From: Paludibacteraceae bacterium
GTDB lineage: Bacteria; Bacteroidota; Bacteroidia; Bacteroidales; Paludibacteraceae
Length of the DNA stretch: 64,000 nucleotides
NCBI GenBank assembly: GCA_016285885.1
Contig: JAEERP010000006.1
Coordinates: 62,001-126,000, forward strand
Direction of reading: 5' to 3'
Notes under the pieces: generated by a model
Seen by the model: the letters and a program-made list of their open reading frames with translations, nothing else
Databases searched by the model: none
Told to the model about the DNA's origin: nothing
In this document: positions 17,013 to 26,178 of the stretch, piece by piece
How the letters are laid out: each line of letters starts with the position of its first letter
How positions within the stretch are numbered: position 1 is the first letter of the stretch
Translations under genes and position numbers: made by a program

Positions 17013-18422
17013 GTGAAGGAGCATTTAGACAATAAAGTTTTCAAATTAATTTCCGAAGTTGCGGACACGAAAGGTTTGGAGTGTTACGTGATCGGAGGTT
17101 TTGTACGCGATATATTTTTGGAACGTCCCTCAAACGACATAGACGTCGTGGTGGTCGGAAGTGGCATCGAGGTGGCGGAAGCATTCCACAAGAAATGGAA
17201 GGGCAGCACCTTGGCCGTCTTCAAGAACTTCGGCACCGCGCAGGTGAAGAGAGGCGATATGGAGGTGGAGTTCGTGGGAGCGCGCAAAGAATCATACCGA
17301 CATGACTCCCGCAAGCCCATTGTCGAAGATGGCACCTTGGAAGACGATCAGAACCGCAGGGACTTCACTATCAACGCATTGGCCATCTGTCTGAACGGAG
17401 AGCGATACGGTGAATTGGTGGACCCATTCGGAGGCATGGAAGATATCCGCAACATGGTGATCCGCACCCCACTCGACCCAGACATCACCTTCAGTGACGA
17501 TCCGTTACGCATGATGCGTTGCATACGTTTCGCCACCCAACTGCGCTTCTACATCGACGCCAACACCTTCGACGCAATTTGTAGGATGAAAGAACGGATC
17601 TCCATCATCTCCAAAGAGCGCATCGTTGACGAGCTGAACAAAATAATGGGTTCCCCCCGCCCTTCCGTAGGCTTCGACCTTCTGGAGAGATGCGGGTTAT
17701 TAGAACTGATCATACCCGAGATACACAAGCTATGCGGTGTGGAAGAGAAGGCAGGTCGCGGGCACAAAGACAACTTCCTACACACGATGCAGGTGTTAGA
17801 TGCGGTGGCGGAGCAATCGGACGATCTCTGGCTCCGTTGGGCGGCGCTTTTCCATGACGTGGCGAAGCCCAACACCAAGAAGTGGGACGACAAGATCGGA
17901 TGGACCTTCCACAACCACAATTACATCGGAGCGAAGATGATCCCTAAGATATTCGCCCGCATGAAACTGCCCATGAACGAGCACATGAAGTTTGTTCAAA
18001 AGATGGTGGAGCTACACATGCGTCCGATCGCTTTGGTGGAGGAGACGGTGACGGATTCCGCAGTTAGGCGATTGCTTTTCGACGCAGGCGATGACATCGA
18101 TGCGCTGATGATCCTTTGCGATGCGGACATCACCTCCAAGAATGCGGATAAAGTGAGGAGGTTCCGTGACAATTTCCGTATCGTGCGCGAAAAGCTCAAA
18201 GAGATCGAGGAGAAAGACCGTGTGCGTAATTTCCAACCGCCTATCACAGGCGAAGAGATCATGCGCATCTTCGACCTAACCCCCTGCCGCGCCATCGGAG
18301 ACATCAAGACGGCCATTAAGGACGCCATCCTCGACGGAGTCATTCCCAACGAATATGAACCTGCATACGAGTTTATGATCGGGAAAGCGAAGGAGTTGGG
18401 ATTAACCCCCAAAAACGTATAA
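17013..18422 (+). CDS. cca: CCA tRNA nucleotidyltransferase with HD domain
   Basis: The enzyme adds or repairs the 3' CCA of tRNAs. The nucleotidyltransferase head shows CYVIGGFVRDIFLERPSNDID with the catalytic aspartates, followed by RRDFTINALAI, the RNA-binding region and the family's DPLRMMRCIRFATQL. The second half carries an HD phosphohydrolase domain (LRWAALFHDVAKPNTKK and a later HNHNYIGAKM). The start is a GTG at 17013. tRNA-Thr at 35122-35195 lacks an encoded CCA, so an enzyme of this kind is needed. Confidence 0.95.
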   Translation: MKEHLDNKVFKLISEVADTKGLECYVIGGFVRDIFLERPSNDIDVVVVGSGIEVAEAFHKKWKGSTLAVFKNFGTAQVKRGDMEVEFVGARKESYRHDSRKPIVEDGTLEDDQNRRDFTINALAICLNGERYGELVDPFGGMEDIRNMVIRTPLDPDITFSDDPLRMMRCIRFATQLRFYIDANTFDAICRMKERISIISKERIVDELNKIMGSPRPSVGFDLLERCGLLELIIPEIHKLCGVEEKAGRGHKDNFLHTMQVLDAVAEQSDDLWLRWAALFHDVAKPNTKKWDDKIGWTFHNHNYIGAKMIPKIFARMKLPMNEHMKFVQKMVELHMRPIALVEETVTDSAVRRLLFDAGDDIDALMILCDADITSKNADKVRRFRDNFRIVREKLKEIEEKDRVRNFQPPITGEEIMRIFDLTPCRAIGDIKTAIKDAILDGVIPNEYEPAYEFMIGKAKELGLTPKNV

Positions 18423-18459
18423 TTCAACGATTTAAAGTCTATTCTTAACCATTCAAACC

Positions 18460-18645
18460 ATGGATATTGAGCACATCATAGAAAACGGAAAGGTTTTCCG
18501 CAAATCGTCCGGAGGCGAGAACACGGACAACGGCAAAGTGAAGACCAAGGCGAAAAAAACCACCTACATCAAGGGGGCGCACGGGTCCGGTTCGGCGAAG
18601 ATGAAGGCGGAATACAGAAGAAGACGAGCGAATAGACACAAATAA
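18460..18645 (+). CDS. Small basic protein, unknown
   Basis: A 61-residue frame between cca and the epimerase gene, rich in lysine and arginine (KVKTKAKKTTYIKGAHGSG and AEYRRRRANRHK) with no hydrophobic segment. The gap to the next gene is only 19 nt and the ATG lies 37 nt after cca, so it fits an operon. The basic, low-complexity tail would suit nucleic acid or ribosome binding, but nothing more can be said. An overlapping frame on the other strand runs into the next gene and is considered spurious. Confidence 0.5.
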   Translation: MDIEHIIENGKVFRKSSGGENTDNGKVKTKAKKTTYIKGAHGSGSAKMKAEYRRRRANRHK

Positions 18646-18664
18646 CCTAAAATAATTTACAAGT

Positions 18665-19693
18665 ATGAATGTTTTATTTATCGGAGGAACTGGCACCATC
18701 AGCATGGCCATCACCAAGAAATTGGCGGCCGAGGGGCATCAACTGTTCCTATTGAACCGAGGGAACCGTTCGGTTCAACTTCCTGACAATGTGAAATTCA
18801 TTAAAGTGAACGATGTGAATGACGAGGCTGAGGTGAAGAGCAAGATCGCCAGCATGAAGTTCGATGTGGTCTGTGACTTCATCATCTTCCACAAGGAGCA
18901 AGCCGAGCGTGATTTCCGTCTCTTCGCAGGAAAGACGAATCAGTTCATTTTCATCAGCAGCGCATCGGCCTACCATAAGCCATTGGCCTCCCACCTGATC
19001 ACGGAAGGGACAACGCTGGCCAACCCTTATTGGCAGTATTCAAGGGAGAAGATCGAGTGCGAGGAGTTCTTCCTCGACCAATATCGTCAGTCGGGCTTCC
19101 CGATCACGATCGTACGTCCGAGCCACACCTACGACGAGCGTTCCGTACCATTGGGCGTGCATGGCGACAAGGGCAGCTGGCAGGTCGTGAAGCGTATGTT
19201 GGAGGGGAAGCCTGTCATCATCCAAGGCGACGGCACCTCACTATGGACCATGACGCACAATAGCGATTTCGCCAAGGCATTCGTAGGCCTCATGGGCAAT
19301 CCGCACGCCATAGGCGAAGCGTTTCAGATCACTTCGGACGAGTCCCTGACGTGGAACCAGATATACAAATCCATAGCGCAGGCGTTGGGTGTGGAGTTGA
19401 AGCCTTACTATGTCTCCTCCGACTTCTTGGCGGAAGTGAGCCACTATGACCTTGTAGGCAGTCTGATCGGAGACAAATCCAACTCCGTCATTTTCGACAA
19501 CACGAAGCTGAAGAGAGCAGTACCGGACTACATTCCGAGCGTCTCCTTCGCCCAAGGCGTGAAGCAAACCATCGACTACGTGCTCTCCCATCCAGAGTGT
19601 CAATGTCCAGACCCAGCATTTGATTTGTGGTGCGACAATGTGATTGATGCTTTGGAAAAGACAAAAAAAGAATTAAAAAAATTATCTTTGTAA
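18665..19693 (+). CDS. NAD-dependent epimerase/dehydratase (extended SDR)
   Basis: The 342-residue protein begins with the Rossmann motif MNVLFIGGTGTISMAI and has the catalytic pair in YWQYSREKIECEEFF (Tyr and Lys in YxxxK) plus a substrate-loop region IVRPSHTY. It resembles bacterial sugar-nucleotide epimerases and the related chloroplast stem-loop-binding-type SDRs. The C-terminus contains a cysteine pair (CQCPDP). The substrate cannot be told. The tail of the gene contains the -7 promoter element used by the next gene. Confidence 0.85.
   Translation: MNVLFIGGTGTISMAITKKLAAEGHQLFLLNRGNRSVQLPDNVKFIKVNDVNDEAEVKSKIASMKFDVVCDFIIFHKEQAERDFRLFAGKTNQFIFISSASAYHKPLASHLITEGTTLANPYWQYSREKIECEEFFLDQYRQSGFPITIVRPSHTYDERSVPLGVHGDKGSWQVVKRMLEGKPVIIQGDGTSLWTMTHNSDFAKAFVGLMGNPHAIGEAFQITSDESLTWNQIYKSIAQALGVELKPYYVSSDFLAEVSHYDLVGSLIGDKSNSVIFDNTKLKRAVPDYIPSVSFAQGVKQTIDYVLSHPECQCPDPAFDLWCDNVIDALEKTKKELKKLSL
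19683..19690 (+). promoter_or_regulatory. -7 element before the T9SS type B protein
   Basis: TATCTTTG matches TANNTTTG and lies inside the last codons of the epimerase gene, 45 nt before the ATG at 19735. The -33 position is not conserved. Confidence 0.45.
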
Positions 19694-19734
19694 AGTCAAA
19701 CCTATCGTTTAACGATAATATAAAGAAAAAAAGC

Positions 19735-22700
19735 ATGAAAAAACACGAGATAAGCAAAGTCCTGCTAGGGATACTATTCGTCACCCTAGGGGGCATCTTA
19801 CCTCTTGTTCACGCCGTGCCATTCAATGGATGTCCCGATTTTATGGACATCACCGCCTCATACGTGGAGTGCTACTCTGGCATGACGGACCATCCCTTCG
19901 ATTCATTAGGGTTGAACCCCAATCGGCATCACCTGAACGAAGAGCAGGGATATGACCCCAGGACCGGAGACAAGCTCAAACTCATACCCGACGGAGAAGA
20001 GAAATCCATCCGATTAGGCAACAACCAAATCGGAGGCGAATCGGAGGCGATCGTGTACCACTACATTGTGGACCCGGACAATTCCCTGTTGTTCGTCAAC
20101 TTCGCCGTCGTGATGGAAGACCCCGGACATGAATTCGCCTTCCAGCCTCGCTTCGTCATCCGTGTCACAGACAAGAACGGCAAGCTGGTGAATGATTGTT
20201 CCGTCTATGATGTCACCGCAGCCGCCGGACTGGAGGGATTCCAGGATTTCTCGTACTCCGAGGGCGGCGAGTATCACGTGGTTCGTTGGCGGAATTGGTC
20301 GAAGATTGGCCTAGACCTGACGCCCTTCATAGGGCAGGAGGTGCAGGTACAGTTCATCACGTACGATTGCTTCCTCTTCGGACATTACGGATACGCCTAT
20401 TTCACGGCCTCCTGTGCGCCCAACAAGCTAAGTCTCGACGTATGCGAAGGCGCAAGTTATTCCCTAGCCGCACCCGAAGGATTCCCCTCCTATCGCTGGG
20501 ACAATGGAGACACGTCACGGATCTCGACCCGCACCTATCAAGGCGGGGAGGCGAATATCTTCTGCGAAATCACCTCCGCGACAGGCTGTCAGTTCATTCA
20601 GAGCGCATACGTCTCCGACGCATACAAGCCAGAAGAGACCGACATACTGGACACGATCTGCCAAGGAGAGTCCTACCAGCGCCACAACTTCAATCTGCCG
20701 CCACAGATGAGCGTGGGCACATTTGGCTTCAACAACCTGATCGCCAACCCCGCCACCTGCTCCGCCACGGCCAATGTCAACCTGAAACTAACCGTTCTGC
20801 AGACCTACTTCCCTATTGAGGTCTCAATCTGCGAAGGCGAGGACTACGTCGAGAATGGATTTAACGTCATACAACCACCGACAGGCGTCTTGACAGACAC
20901 GCTACGATTCGAGCGAGGGAAGAGAAGACTATGCGACAGTATCGTCTGCCTACGGTTGGTGGTCAACGACACAAAGAACCTCTCCAACGAACTGAAAGGA
21001 GATCTACACCCCTGCACCAATCAGGTCGTCACCTACACCTCCGAGTTGGAGGATAACCTGTCCAGTTACAAATGGGACCTTCCGAAAAACGTAAAGGTGG
21101 TGAGCGGAGAACACTCCCCGCAAATCGCTCTGTACTTCACAAGCGACGAACCAGCCACCCTGACCCTGATCGGTGAGAACGGATGTGGAACGAGCGCATC
21201 CCCCTACACCATCTACCCCTATCCATCCTACCACGAAGTCATATCCGACACCATCTGCGTAGGAGAGAGCTACAAGAACGGAAGTATCGATCTCGGCAAG
21301 CAAGAGGAGGCAGGCATCTTCACCTCCACACACTCCTTTAAGACAACAAAAGGCTGCGACAGCGTCGTCGTACTGCAACTAACGGTTCTGCCCATTCCGC
21401 AGCTCACATTCGAGGTCTCACCGAACAAAAAGATCCATTGTGACTCATCCCAGATCAGGCTCTCCGTCAAGACCAGCACAGGCACACTGATATACCACCC
21501 ATGTCCTGTGCCAGCCGTCTCATTGGGAGATGTTTACTGCTCCGACGGAACGTTCGTGAGCATAGACTCCTTCCCTTCGTCTGGCAAGGAAGCCGAGGGA
21601 GTTGTATTCCACTACGACGACACATCCGGGTACGCATACGTCGTTTCGCTCCACGAACCCATTGGGAACATACCATGGAGCATCGTCGACTACGACATAC
21701 CAGGGCTGGAGAACCAACAATACATTCCTCCATTGTTGGACGACATGGATGGATTCGGTCACACCTCCCTGATCAGGGCAGCCGGTGATTCCACGGAGTA
21801 CCCGTTGGCATGGTCTGCGGATTTTGAGCGAGGATGGTACATCCCTGCGATCGGCGAATTACGTAAGATGTTCGGAGCCATCGGGTTGGTGAACAAATCA
21901 TTGAAGGAGTTGCAAGGTGACACGATATACCACAACCAATATGGCTCCGCGTCAGACCGAAACTTCTACTACTACTCAAGCAGTGAAAACTCCGCGGAAG
22001 CGGTCTGCTGCGTACGCTTTAACTTCTACGTATGCGCCATGTATAAGGGCTATAGCCTCACCACCCGATATGCCCGTAAGATAAAATTAAAGGAATGGAC
22101 TCAACCCCAATACAAGACAGGAGATCTAATCGTCAACAAAGACGGTTCTAAAGGAGTTTTCCTATGCGCTAGCCCAGACGGGAAGATAGGCACCATGGTC
22201 GCCCTGGAGCTAATCGACTCCATCTCGATCAAAAGCGACATGGATGATATTGAGGATACCCTTTTGATGCATTATGACGATAGATTATGCACTTCCCGTG
22301 GATACAAGTGCACACAAAGATACCGCGAATTGGGAGATTCGACAGAATACCCCGCCGCATGGGCAGTGGACCTGGAGAACGGCTGGTACATCCCGACACG
22401 CGCGGAGATGAACCTCTACTACTCCAACTTGCCGCTGATAGACTCCATCATCTACATCAACGGAGGCATACCATCCAATAGCAGAAGAGAAGAGGCATAC
22501 TGGACCTGCGATCTCTCCCCAATATCCCGAGGATATAGCATCGGCATACCGTTTGGTGATTTCGACGACGCTTATTTGTTCGATTTATTAAGCGTCCGCC
22601 CAATGCGGCAATTCACCATCTGCGAGGATTACTCAGAGTACAAAGACACTACCCTCTCCTTCAAATGGAGCACAGGCGCAACCACCTCGTCCATCACGGA

Positions 22701-23856
22701 CTATCCAACCCAAACGACACGTTACGAGGTCACGCTACTATCGAACGAAGGAAGATGCACCTCCAAGCATGACACGACCGTCTATGTGCAGAGCATCGAG
22801 CCAATCGTGCTGGACAGACAAATCTGCCATGGACAAACCTACAAGGACGACTACTTCGAAGCCTCGGAGACAGGCACTTACCACACGGAAGTGGACAACG
22901 GCGAGTGTACCCAAAAGATAACCCTGAACCTGACCGTCTTGGACGCACAAGACACCACCCATGTGAAAGATGTCGTATGCCAAGGTACCTTCTACCGCAA
23001 GCATGGATTTATGTTCCAAGCGACAACGCCAGGCATTCGGCTCGACACCGTCTCCCTCTCCGACGGGAACGGATGCGACAGCACCATCTGCCTTGAGTTG
23101 GAAGTGTTGCCTGCGCAACGTGACACGCAATACGCACGCGTATGCCAGAACGAGTCCTACTTCAAAAACGGCTTTGAGATACCTGCCTACCAACGTGCAG
23201 GGCTGCAATACAAGGAGCGCTCAGAAATCAATGACGAAGGGTGCACTTACATCCACGTCCTGGCGCTCATGGTCGACACCGTCTACCAAATCGCGATGGT
23301 CGACTCCATCTGCCACATGGGACATTACCAACGTAACGGATTCGACTTCGTGGCGGAAGAAGAGGGATATAGTGTACACTATCAGACACTCACCTCCTCC
23401 ACCCATTGCGACAGCGTGATCGCACTGAGCATAAAGACATTCCCTCGAACCAGTTACAGCTATTCCGACACTATCCTTTACGGAGATACCTACCGCGACC
23501 AGAACTTCGACCTGCCGGCACAGAAGGTGGCGGGACTACACACCTTCGACACCATCTACAGCAACGTCAAAGGTTGCGACAGCACCGTCACGCTCCTGCT
23601 GTATGTGCGGAACGAAGACGACGTTGACATACCAACCTCCTTCACACCAAAAGACGGGAACGGTATCAACGACCGTTTCATGGAAGGTTATGAGGTCTAT
23701 ATCCACGACCGCTACGGACTGTTGGTCTGCCACTCCGATAATGGATGGGACGGCAAATACCGTGGTGAACCAGCCGACGCAGGTGTATACCTCTACACCA
23801 TCCGTTTCAGAAACGGCAAAGAGAAAAGAGGAACGATTGAAATCATAAAAGAATAG
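19735..23856 (+). CDS. Large secreted adhesin-like protein with T9SS type B sorting domain
   Basis: This 1373-residue protein has a signal peptide (VLLGILFVTLGGILPLVHA) and a C-terminal gliding-motility/CHU_C-type domain of about 75 residues (DIPTSFTPKDGNGINDRF, then VYIHDRYG, then GEPADAGVYLYTIRFRNG), the type B signal of the type IX secretion system. In between are about eight modules of 45-50 residues starting with a CxGxxY motif: ICQGESY (near 305), ICEGEDY (364), ICVGESY (505), ICHGQTY (1027), VCQGTFY (1080), VCQNESY (1136), ICHMGHY (1191) and the cysteine-less ILYGDTY (1246). Most end in a CDS-type strand. Two DUF1566/Lcl-like segments with GWYIP (near 700 and 880) interrupt them. It is probably a cell-surface protein; the ligand is unknown. 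Confidence 0.9.
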   Translation: MKKHEISKVLLGILFVTLGGILPLVHAVPFNGCPDFMDITASYVECYSGMTDHPFDSLGLNPNRHHLNEEQGYDPRTGDKLKLIPDGEEKSIRLGNNQIGGESEAIVYHYIVDPDNSLLFVNFAVVMEDPGHEFAFQPRFVIRVTDKNGKLVNDCSVYDVTAAAGLEGFQDFSYSEGGEYHVVRWRNWSKIGLDLTPFIGQEVQVQFITYDCFLFGHYGYAYFTASCAPNKLSLDVCEGASYSLAAPEGFPSYRWDNGDTSRISTRTYQGGEANIFCEITSATGCQFIQSAYVSDAYKPEETDILDTICQGESYQRHNFNLPPQMSVGTFGFNNLIANPATCSATANVNLKLTVLQTYFPIEVSICEGEDYVENGFNVIQPPTGVLTDTLRFERGKRRLCDSIVCLRLVVNDTKNLSNELKGDLHPCTNQVVTYTSELEDNLSSYKWDLPKNVKVVSGEHSPQIALYFTSDEPATLTLIGENGCGTSASPYTIYPYPSYHEVISDTICVGESYKNGSIDLGKQEEAGIFTSTHSFKTTKGCDSVVVLQLTVLPIPQLTFEVSPNKKIHCDSSQIRLSVKTSTGTLIYHPCPVPAVSLGDVYCSDGTFVSIDSFPSSGKEAEGVVFHYDDTSGYAYVVSLHEPIGNIPWSIVDYDIPGLENQQYIPPLLDDMDGFGHTSLIRAAGDSTEYPLAWSADFERGWYIPAIGELRKMFGAIGLVNKSLKELQGDTIYHNQYGSASDRNFYYYSSSENSAEAVCCVRFNFYVCAMYKGYSLTTRYARKIKLKEWTQPQYKTGDLIVNKDGSKGVFLCASPDGKIGTMVALELIDSISIKSDMDDIEDTLLMHYDDRLCTSRGYKCTQRYRELGDSTEYPAAWAVDLENGWYIPTRAEMNLYYSNLPLIDSIIYINGGIPSNSRREEAYWTCDLSPISRGYSIGIPFGDFDDAYLFDLLSVRPMRQFTICEDYSEYKDTTLSFKWSTGATTSSITDYPTQTTRYEVTLLSNEGRCTSKHDTTVYVQSIEPIVLDRQICHGQTYKDDYFEASETGTYHTEVDNGECTQKITLNLTVLDAQDTTHVKDVVCQGTFYRKHGFMFQATTPGIRLDTVSLSDGNGCDSTICLELEVLPAQRDTQYARVCQNESYFKNGFEIPAYQRAGLQYKERSEINDEGCTYIHVLALMVDTVYQIAMVDSICHMGHYQRNGFDFVAEEEGYSVHYQTLTSSTHCDSVIALSIKTFPRTSYSYSDTILYGDTYRDQNFDLPAQKVAGLHTFDTIYSNVKGCDSTVTLLLYVRNEDDVDIPTSFTPKDGNGINDRFMEGYEVYIHDRYGLLVCHSDNGWDGKYRGEPADAGVYLYTIRFRNGKEKRGTIEIIKE

Positions 23857-23863
23857 AAATCAA

Positions 23864-24298
23864 ATGGATAAGAGAAAAATTGTATTAATTATCATCATGG
23901 TTCTCTGCTTGGGCATTTTTTTCTTCAACCTGATTAAGAACAAGTCCAACATAGAGTCAGCGAAAGAGATTCCGACCGCCACCTACGAACCGGGAGCCTT
24001 CAAGGACAAAGGTGAGATGTGGGACTATCTCCACGCACACAAATTCAGACTGGCTGGGGACGCCGACCCGGACTCCGCCCCGATAATGACCACACAAAAC
24101 TATGAGCTCTATTTGAACGGCCAGAAGTTCTCCGAAGGGTTGGAAGTAACTGATTTCCAATACGCTGGAGTAGGTCTATCCGGGTTCAACATGCAGGGAA
24201 AAAGATTGCGCATGGTGCTACAGAAGGACAGCGTCAGATGCGTATTGGTTGATATGACCGACGAGAACCAATCGCACGTCTACAAAGCTATCGAATAA
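23864..24298 (+). CDS. Small membrane-anchored protein, unknown
   Basis: The 144-residue product has one N-terminal membrane segment (VLIIIMVLCLGIFFFNLI) followed by a soluble domain of about 115 residues with repeated beta-strand-like stretches (NYELYLNGQKFSEGLEVTDF). It starts 7 nt after the T9SS type B gene and is probably co-transcribed with it. I do not recognise the family. An accessory role for the large surface protein is possible but only supported by position. Confidence 0.75.
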   Translation: MDKRKIVLIIIMVLCLGIFFFNLIKNKSNIESAKEIPTATYEPGAFKDKGEMWDYLHAHKFRLAGDADPDSAPIMTTQNYELYLNGQKFSEGLEVTDFQYAGVGLSGFNMQGKRLRMVLQKDSVRCVLVDMTDENQSHVYKAIE

Positions 24299-24477
24299 GC
24301 GAGGCTGTACCTCCTAAGGTGGAGACTTCACAAGAAGGGGATCACGCCGCAGGTGTCCGCAGGCGAGATGTCACAATGTATCCGTATTCCCAAAAATTCA
24401 GGGCTACGGAAAACAAGTAATGGATTTTGGTGGCTTTTTCATGACGATTTACTATGCCTTTTATCCTATAATTTTAT

Positions 24478-24485
24478 TACTTTTG
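24478..24485 (+). promoter_or_regulatory. -7 element before iorB
   Basis: TACTTTTG, a perfect TANNTTTG match, lies 69 nt upstream of the iorB ATG. The 256-bp gap between the preceding gene and iorB holds nothing else that I could identify. Confidence 0.5.
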
Positions 24486-24554
24486 TGGTGCTATACGATA
24501 CAAAACAAGTGTTAATGGTCATTTTGTGAATGACGTTTAAATTTAAAATATATT

Positions 24555-25133
24555 ATGAAGACTGATATTATCTTGTCGGGTGTGGGCGGACAGGGCATTT
24601 TGTCCATCGCCGCGGTCATTGGTGAGGCTGCTATCAAAAATAATCTTTACATGAAACAAGCCGAGGTGCACGGAATGAGCCAACGAGGAGGAGACGTACA
24701 ATCCAACTTGAGGATCTCCGACCAACCTATCGCGTCAGACCTGATCGCGAAGGGTTCCGCAGACTTGATCATCTCCCTGGAGCCGATGGAGTCTCTCCGT
24801 TACCTTCCATACCTGAAAGAGGACGGATGGGTGGTCACGAGCAATGTGCCTCTGATCAACATCCCCGATTATCCAAACATAGACGATGTGCTTGCTGAAG
24901 TGAAAAAGGTGAAGAACCATGTCATCCTGGACGTTGAATCGATCGCCAAAGAGGTGGGTTCGCCACGCGTCTCCAACATCGTCATGCTGGGTGCCGCCAC
25001 ACCATTCCTGAGCATATCTTACGATAAGATCCAAGAGGGCATACGTTCCATCTTCGGTCGCAAGGGCGACGAGGTTGTCAACTTGAACCTGAAGGCGCTC
25101 GAAGCAGGAAAAAATATCACTGAAAAAAGATAA
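24555..25133 (+). CDS. iorB: Indolepyruvate:ferredoxin oxidoreductase, beta subunit
   Basis: The 192-residue protein is a gamma-type domain of 2-oxoacid:ferredoxin oxidoreductases: it starts with DIILSGVGGQGILSIAAVIG and has HGMSQRGGDVQSNLRI, the IorB signature. With IorA it converts aryl pyruvates from aromatic amino acids to aryl-acetyl-CoA, or the reverse, using ferredoxin. The thiamine-binding alpha subunit gene is not adjacent, although iorA-iorB is the usual order. It leads a run with DUF4293, GNAT and an aminotransferase, and the last of these would fit amino acid/keto acid metabolism. Confidence 0.9.
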   Translation: MKTDIILSGVGGQGILSIAAVIGEAAIKNNLYMKQAEVHGMSQRGGDVQSNLRISDQPIASDLIAKGSADLIISLEPMESLRYLPYLKEDGWVVTSNVPLINIPDYPNIDDVLAEVKKVKNHVILDVESIAKEVGSPRVSNIVMLGAATPFLSISYDKIQEGIRSIFGRKGDEVVNLNLKALEAGKNITEKR

Positions 25134-25138
25134 AGACT

Positions 25139-25636
25139 ATGCTGCAAAGAATTCAAACTATATATCTTCTTGTGACGTTTATACTCACCGTTCTTCTATT
25201 CTTCCTGCCTATGGGTTATGACATGATAGGCGGAGGTGCGGTGAAAGCGTTCGAACTGAACGCGGTGGGTGCCTACCAGATTATTTCAGATCCGAGCACG
25301 TCGGCCACTACCACCCAATTCGCGAAGGGGGCTTGGGCCTTGTTCGCTTTGGTGAGCATCATCCTGGGTGTTACAGCGTACGACATCCTGCTTTTCAAGA
25401 GACGTATATTCCAAATCAGGGTGGCCATTTTTAACATGATGCTGCACTTAGGCATATATGCGCTGTTCGCATTCTATTATTTCTTCTTAATGCCCAACCA
25501 GGGGATCATCCAAGGATCGTTCCAACCGAACTGGACCATCGTCCTGCCTTTGGTGAACGTCATCCTGACGTACCTTGCGATCCGCGCCATCGGAAGTGAC
25601 GAGGCGCTTGTCCGCTCCCTGGATAGAATTCGATAA
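25139..25636 (+). CDS. DUF4293 family membrane protein
   Basis: The 165-residue product has four membrane segments (for example LLVTFILTVLLFFLPMGY and VAIFNMMLHLGIYALFAFYY) and the N-terminus MLQRIQTIYLL together with the C-terminus DEALVRSLDRIR, both typical of Bacteroidetes DUF4293. It starts 5 nt after iorB and ends 5 nt before the acetyltransferase. Its function is unknown. Confidence 0.85.
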   Translation: MLQRIQTIYLLVTFILTVLLFFLPMGYDMIGGGAVKAFELNAVGAYQIISDPSTSATTTQFAKGAWALFALVSIILGVTAYDILLFKRRIFQIRVAIFNMMLHLGIYALFAFYYFFLMPNQGIIQGSFQPNWTIVLPLVNVILTYLAIRAIGSDEALVRSLDRIR

Positions 25637-25641
25637 CCGAC

Positions 25642-26166
25642 ATGGCGATACTCACCTCGGACCGACTCACGCTCAGGGCTTTAGAACCGGAAGACTTGGA
25701 CTTCCTCTATCGCTGGGAGAATGATTCGTCCATCTGGGGTGAAGGGAGCATGATTCCCCCCTTTTCCCGCTATGACCTGAAGAACTACATCGCCCATGCG
25801 ACCGACATCTTCACATCGAGGGAGTTACGCCTCATCGTGGAAGAGAACAATGTCCACCAGCCCGTCGGCGTAGTGGACTTGTTTGATTTTGAGCCCATCG
25901 CGCAACGTGTCGAATTGGGCATCCTCATTGCGGAAGAGGCACGAGGCTTGGGCTATGCGAAGGAGACACTCGAAATGGTGGTGCGATACGTCTTCGACTA
26001 TCTGCGTTGCCACCAAATCATGGCGAAGGTCAACGCTAAGAACGAACCGAGCCTCAAGCTTTTCAACGACATGGAATTCACGCAAGCAGGCACCCTGAAG
26101 GATTGGGTGCGAGATGGTGACGAATGGTCCGATTGCGTTCTGTTCCAATTAATTAACAGTAAATAA
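25642..26166 (+). CDS. GNAT family N-acetyltransferase (RimJ/SpeG-like)
   Basis: The 174-residue protein starts with TSDRLTLRALEPEDLDFLYR, typical for RimJ/RimL-like acetyltransferases, and has the acetyl-CoA-binding segment GILIAEEARGLGYAKETLEM and the later KVNAKNEPSLKLFNDMEFT. It is close to polyamine or N-terminal acetyltransferases, but the acceptor is unknown. It is in the middle of the iorB-aminotransferase run with gaps of 5 and 12 nt. Confidence 0.88.
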   Translation: MAILTSDRLTLRALEPEDLDFLYRWENDSSIWGEGSMIPPFSRYDLKNYIAHATDIFTSRELRLIVEENNVHQPVGVVDLFDFEPIAQRVELGILIAEEARGLGYAKETLEMVVRYVFDYLRCHQIMAKVNAKNEPSLKLFNDMEFTQAGTLKDWVRDGDEWSDCVLFQLINSK

Positions 26167-26178
26167 ATTTATACACAC

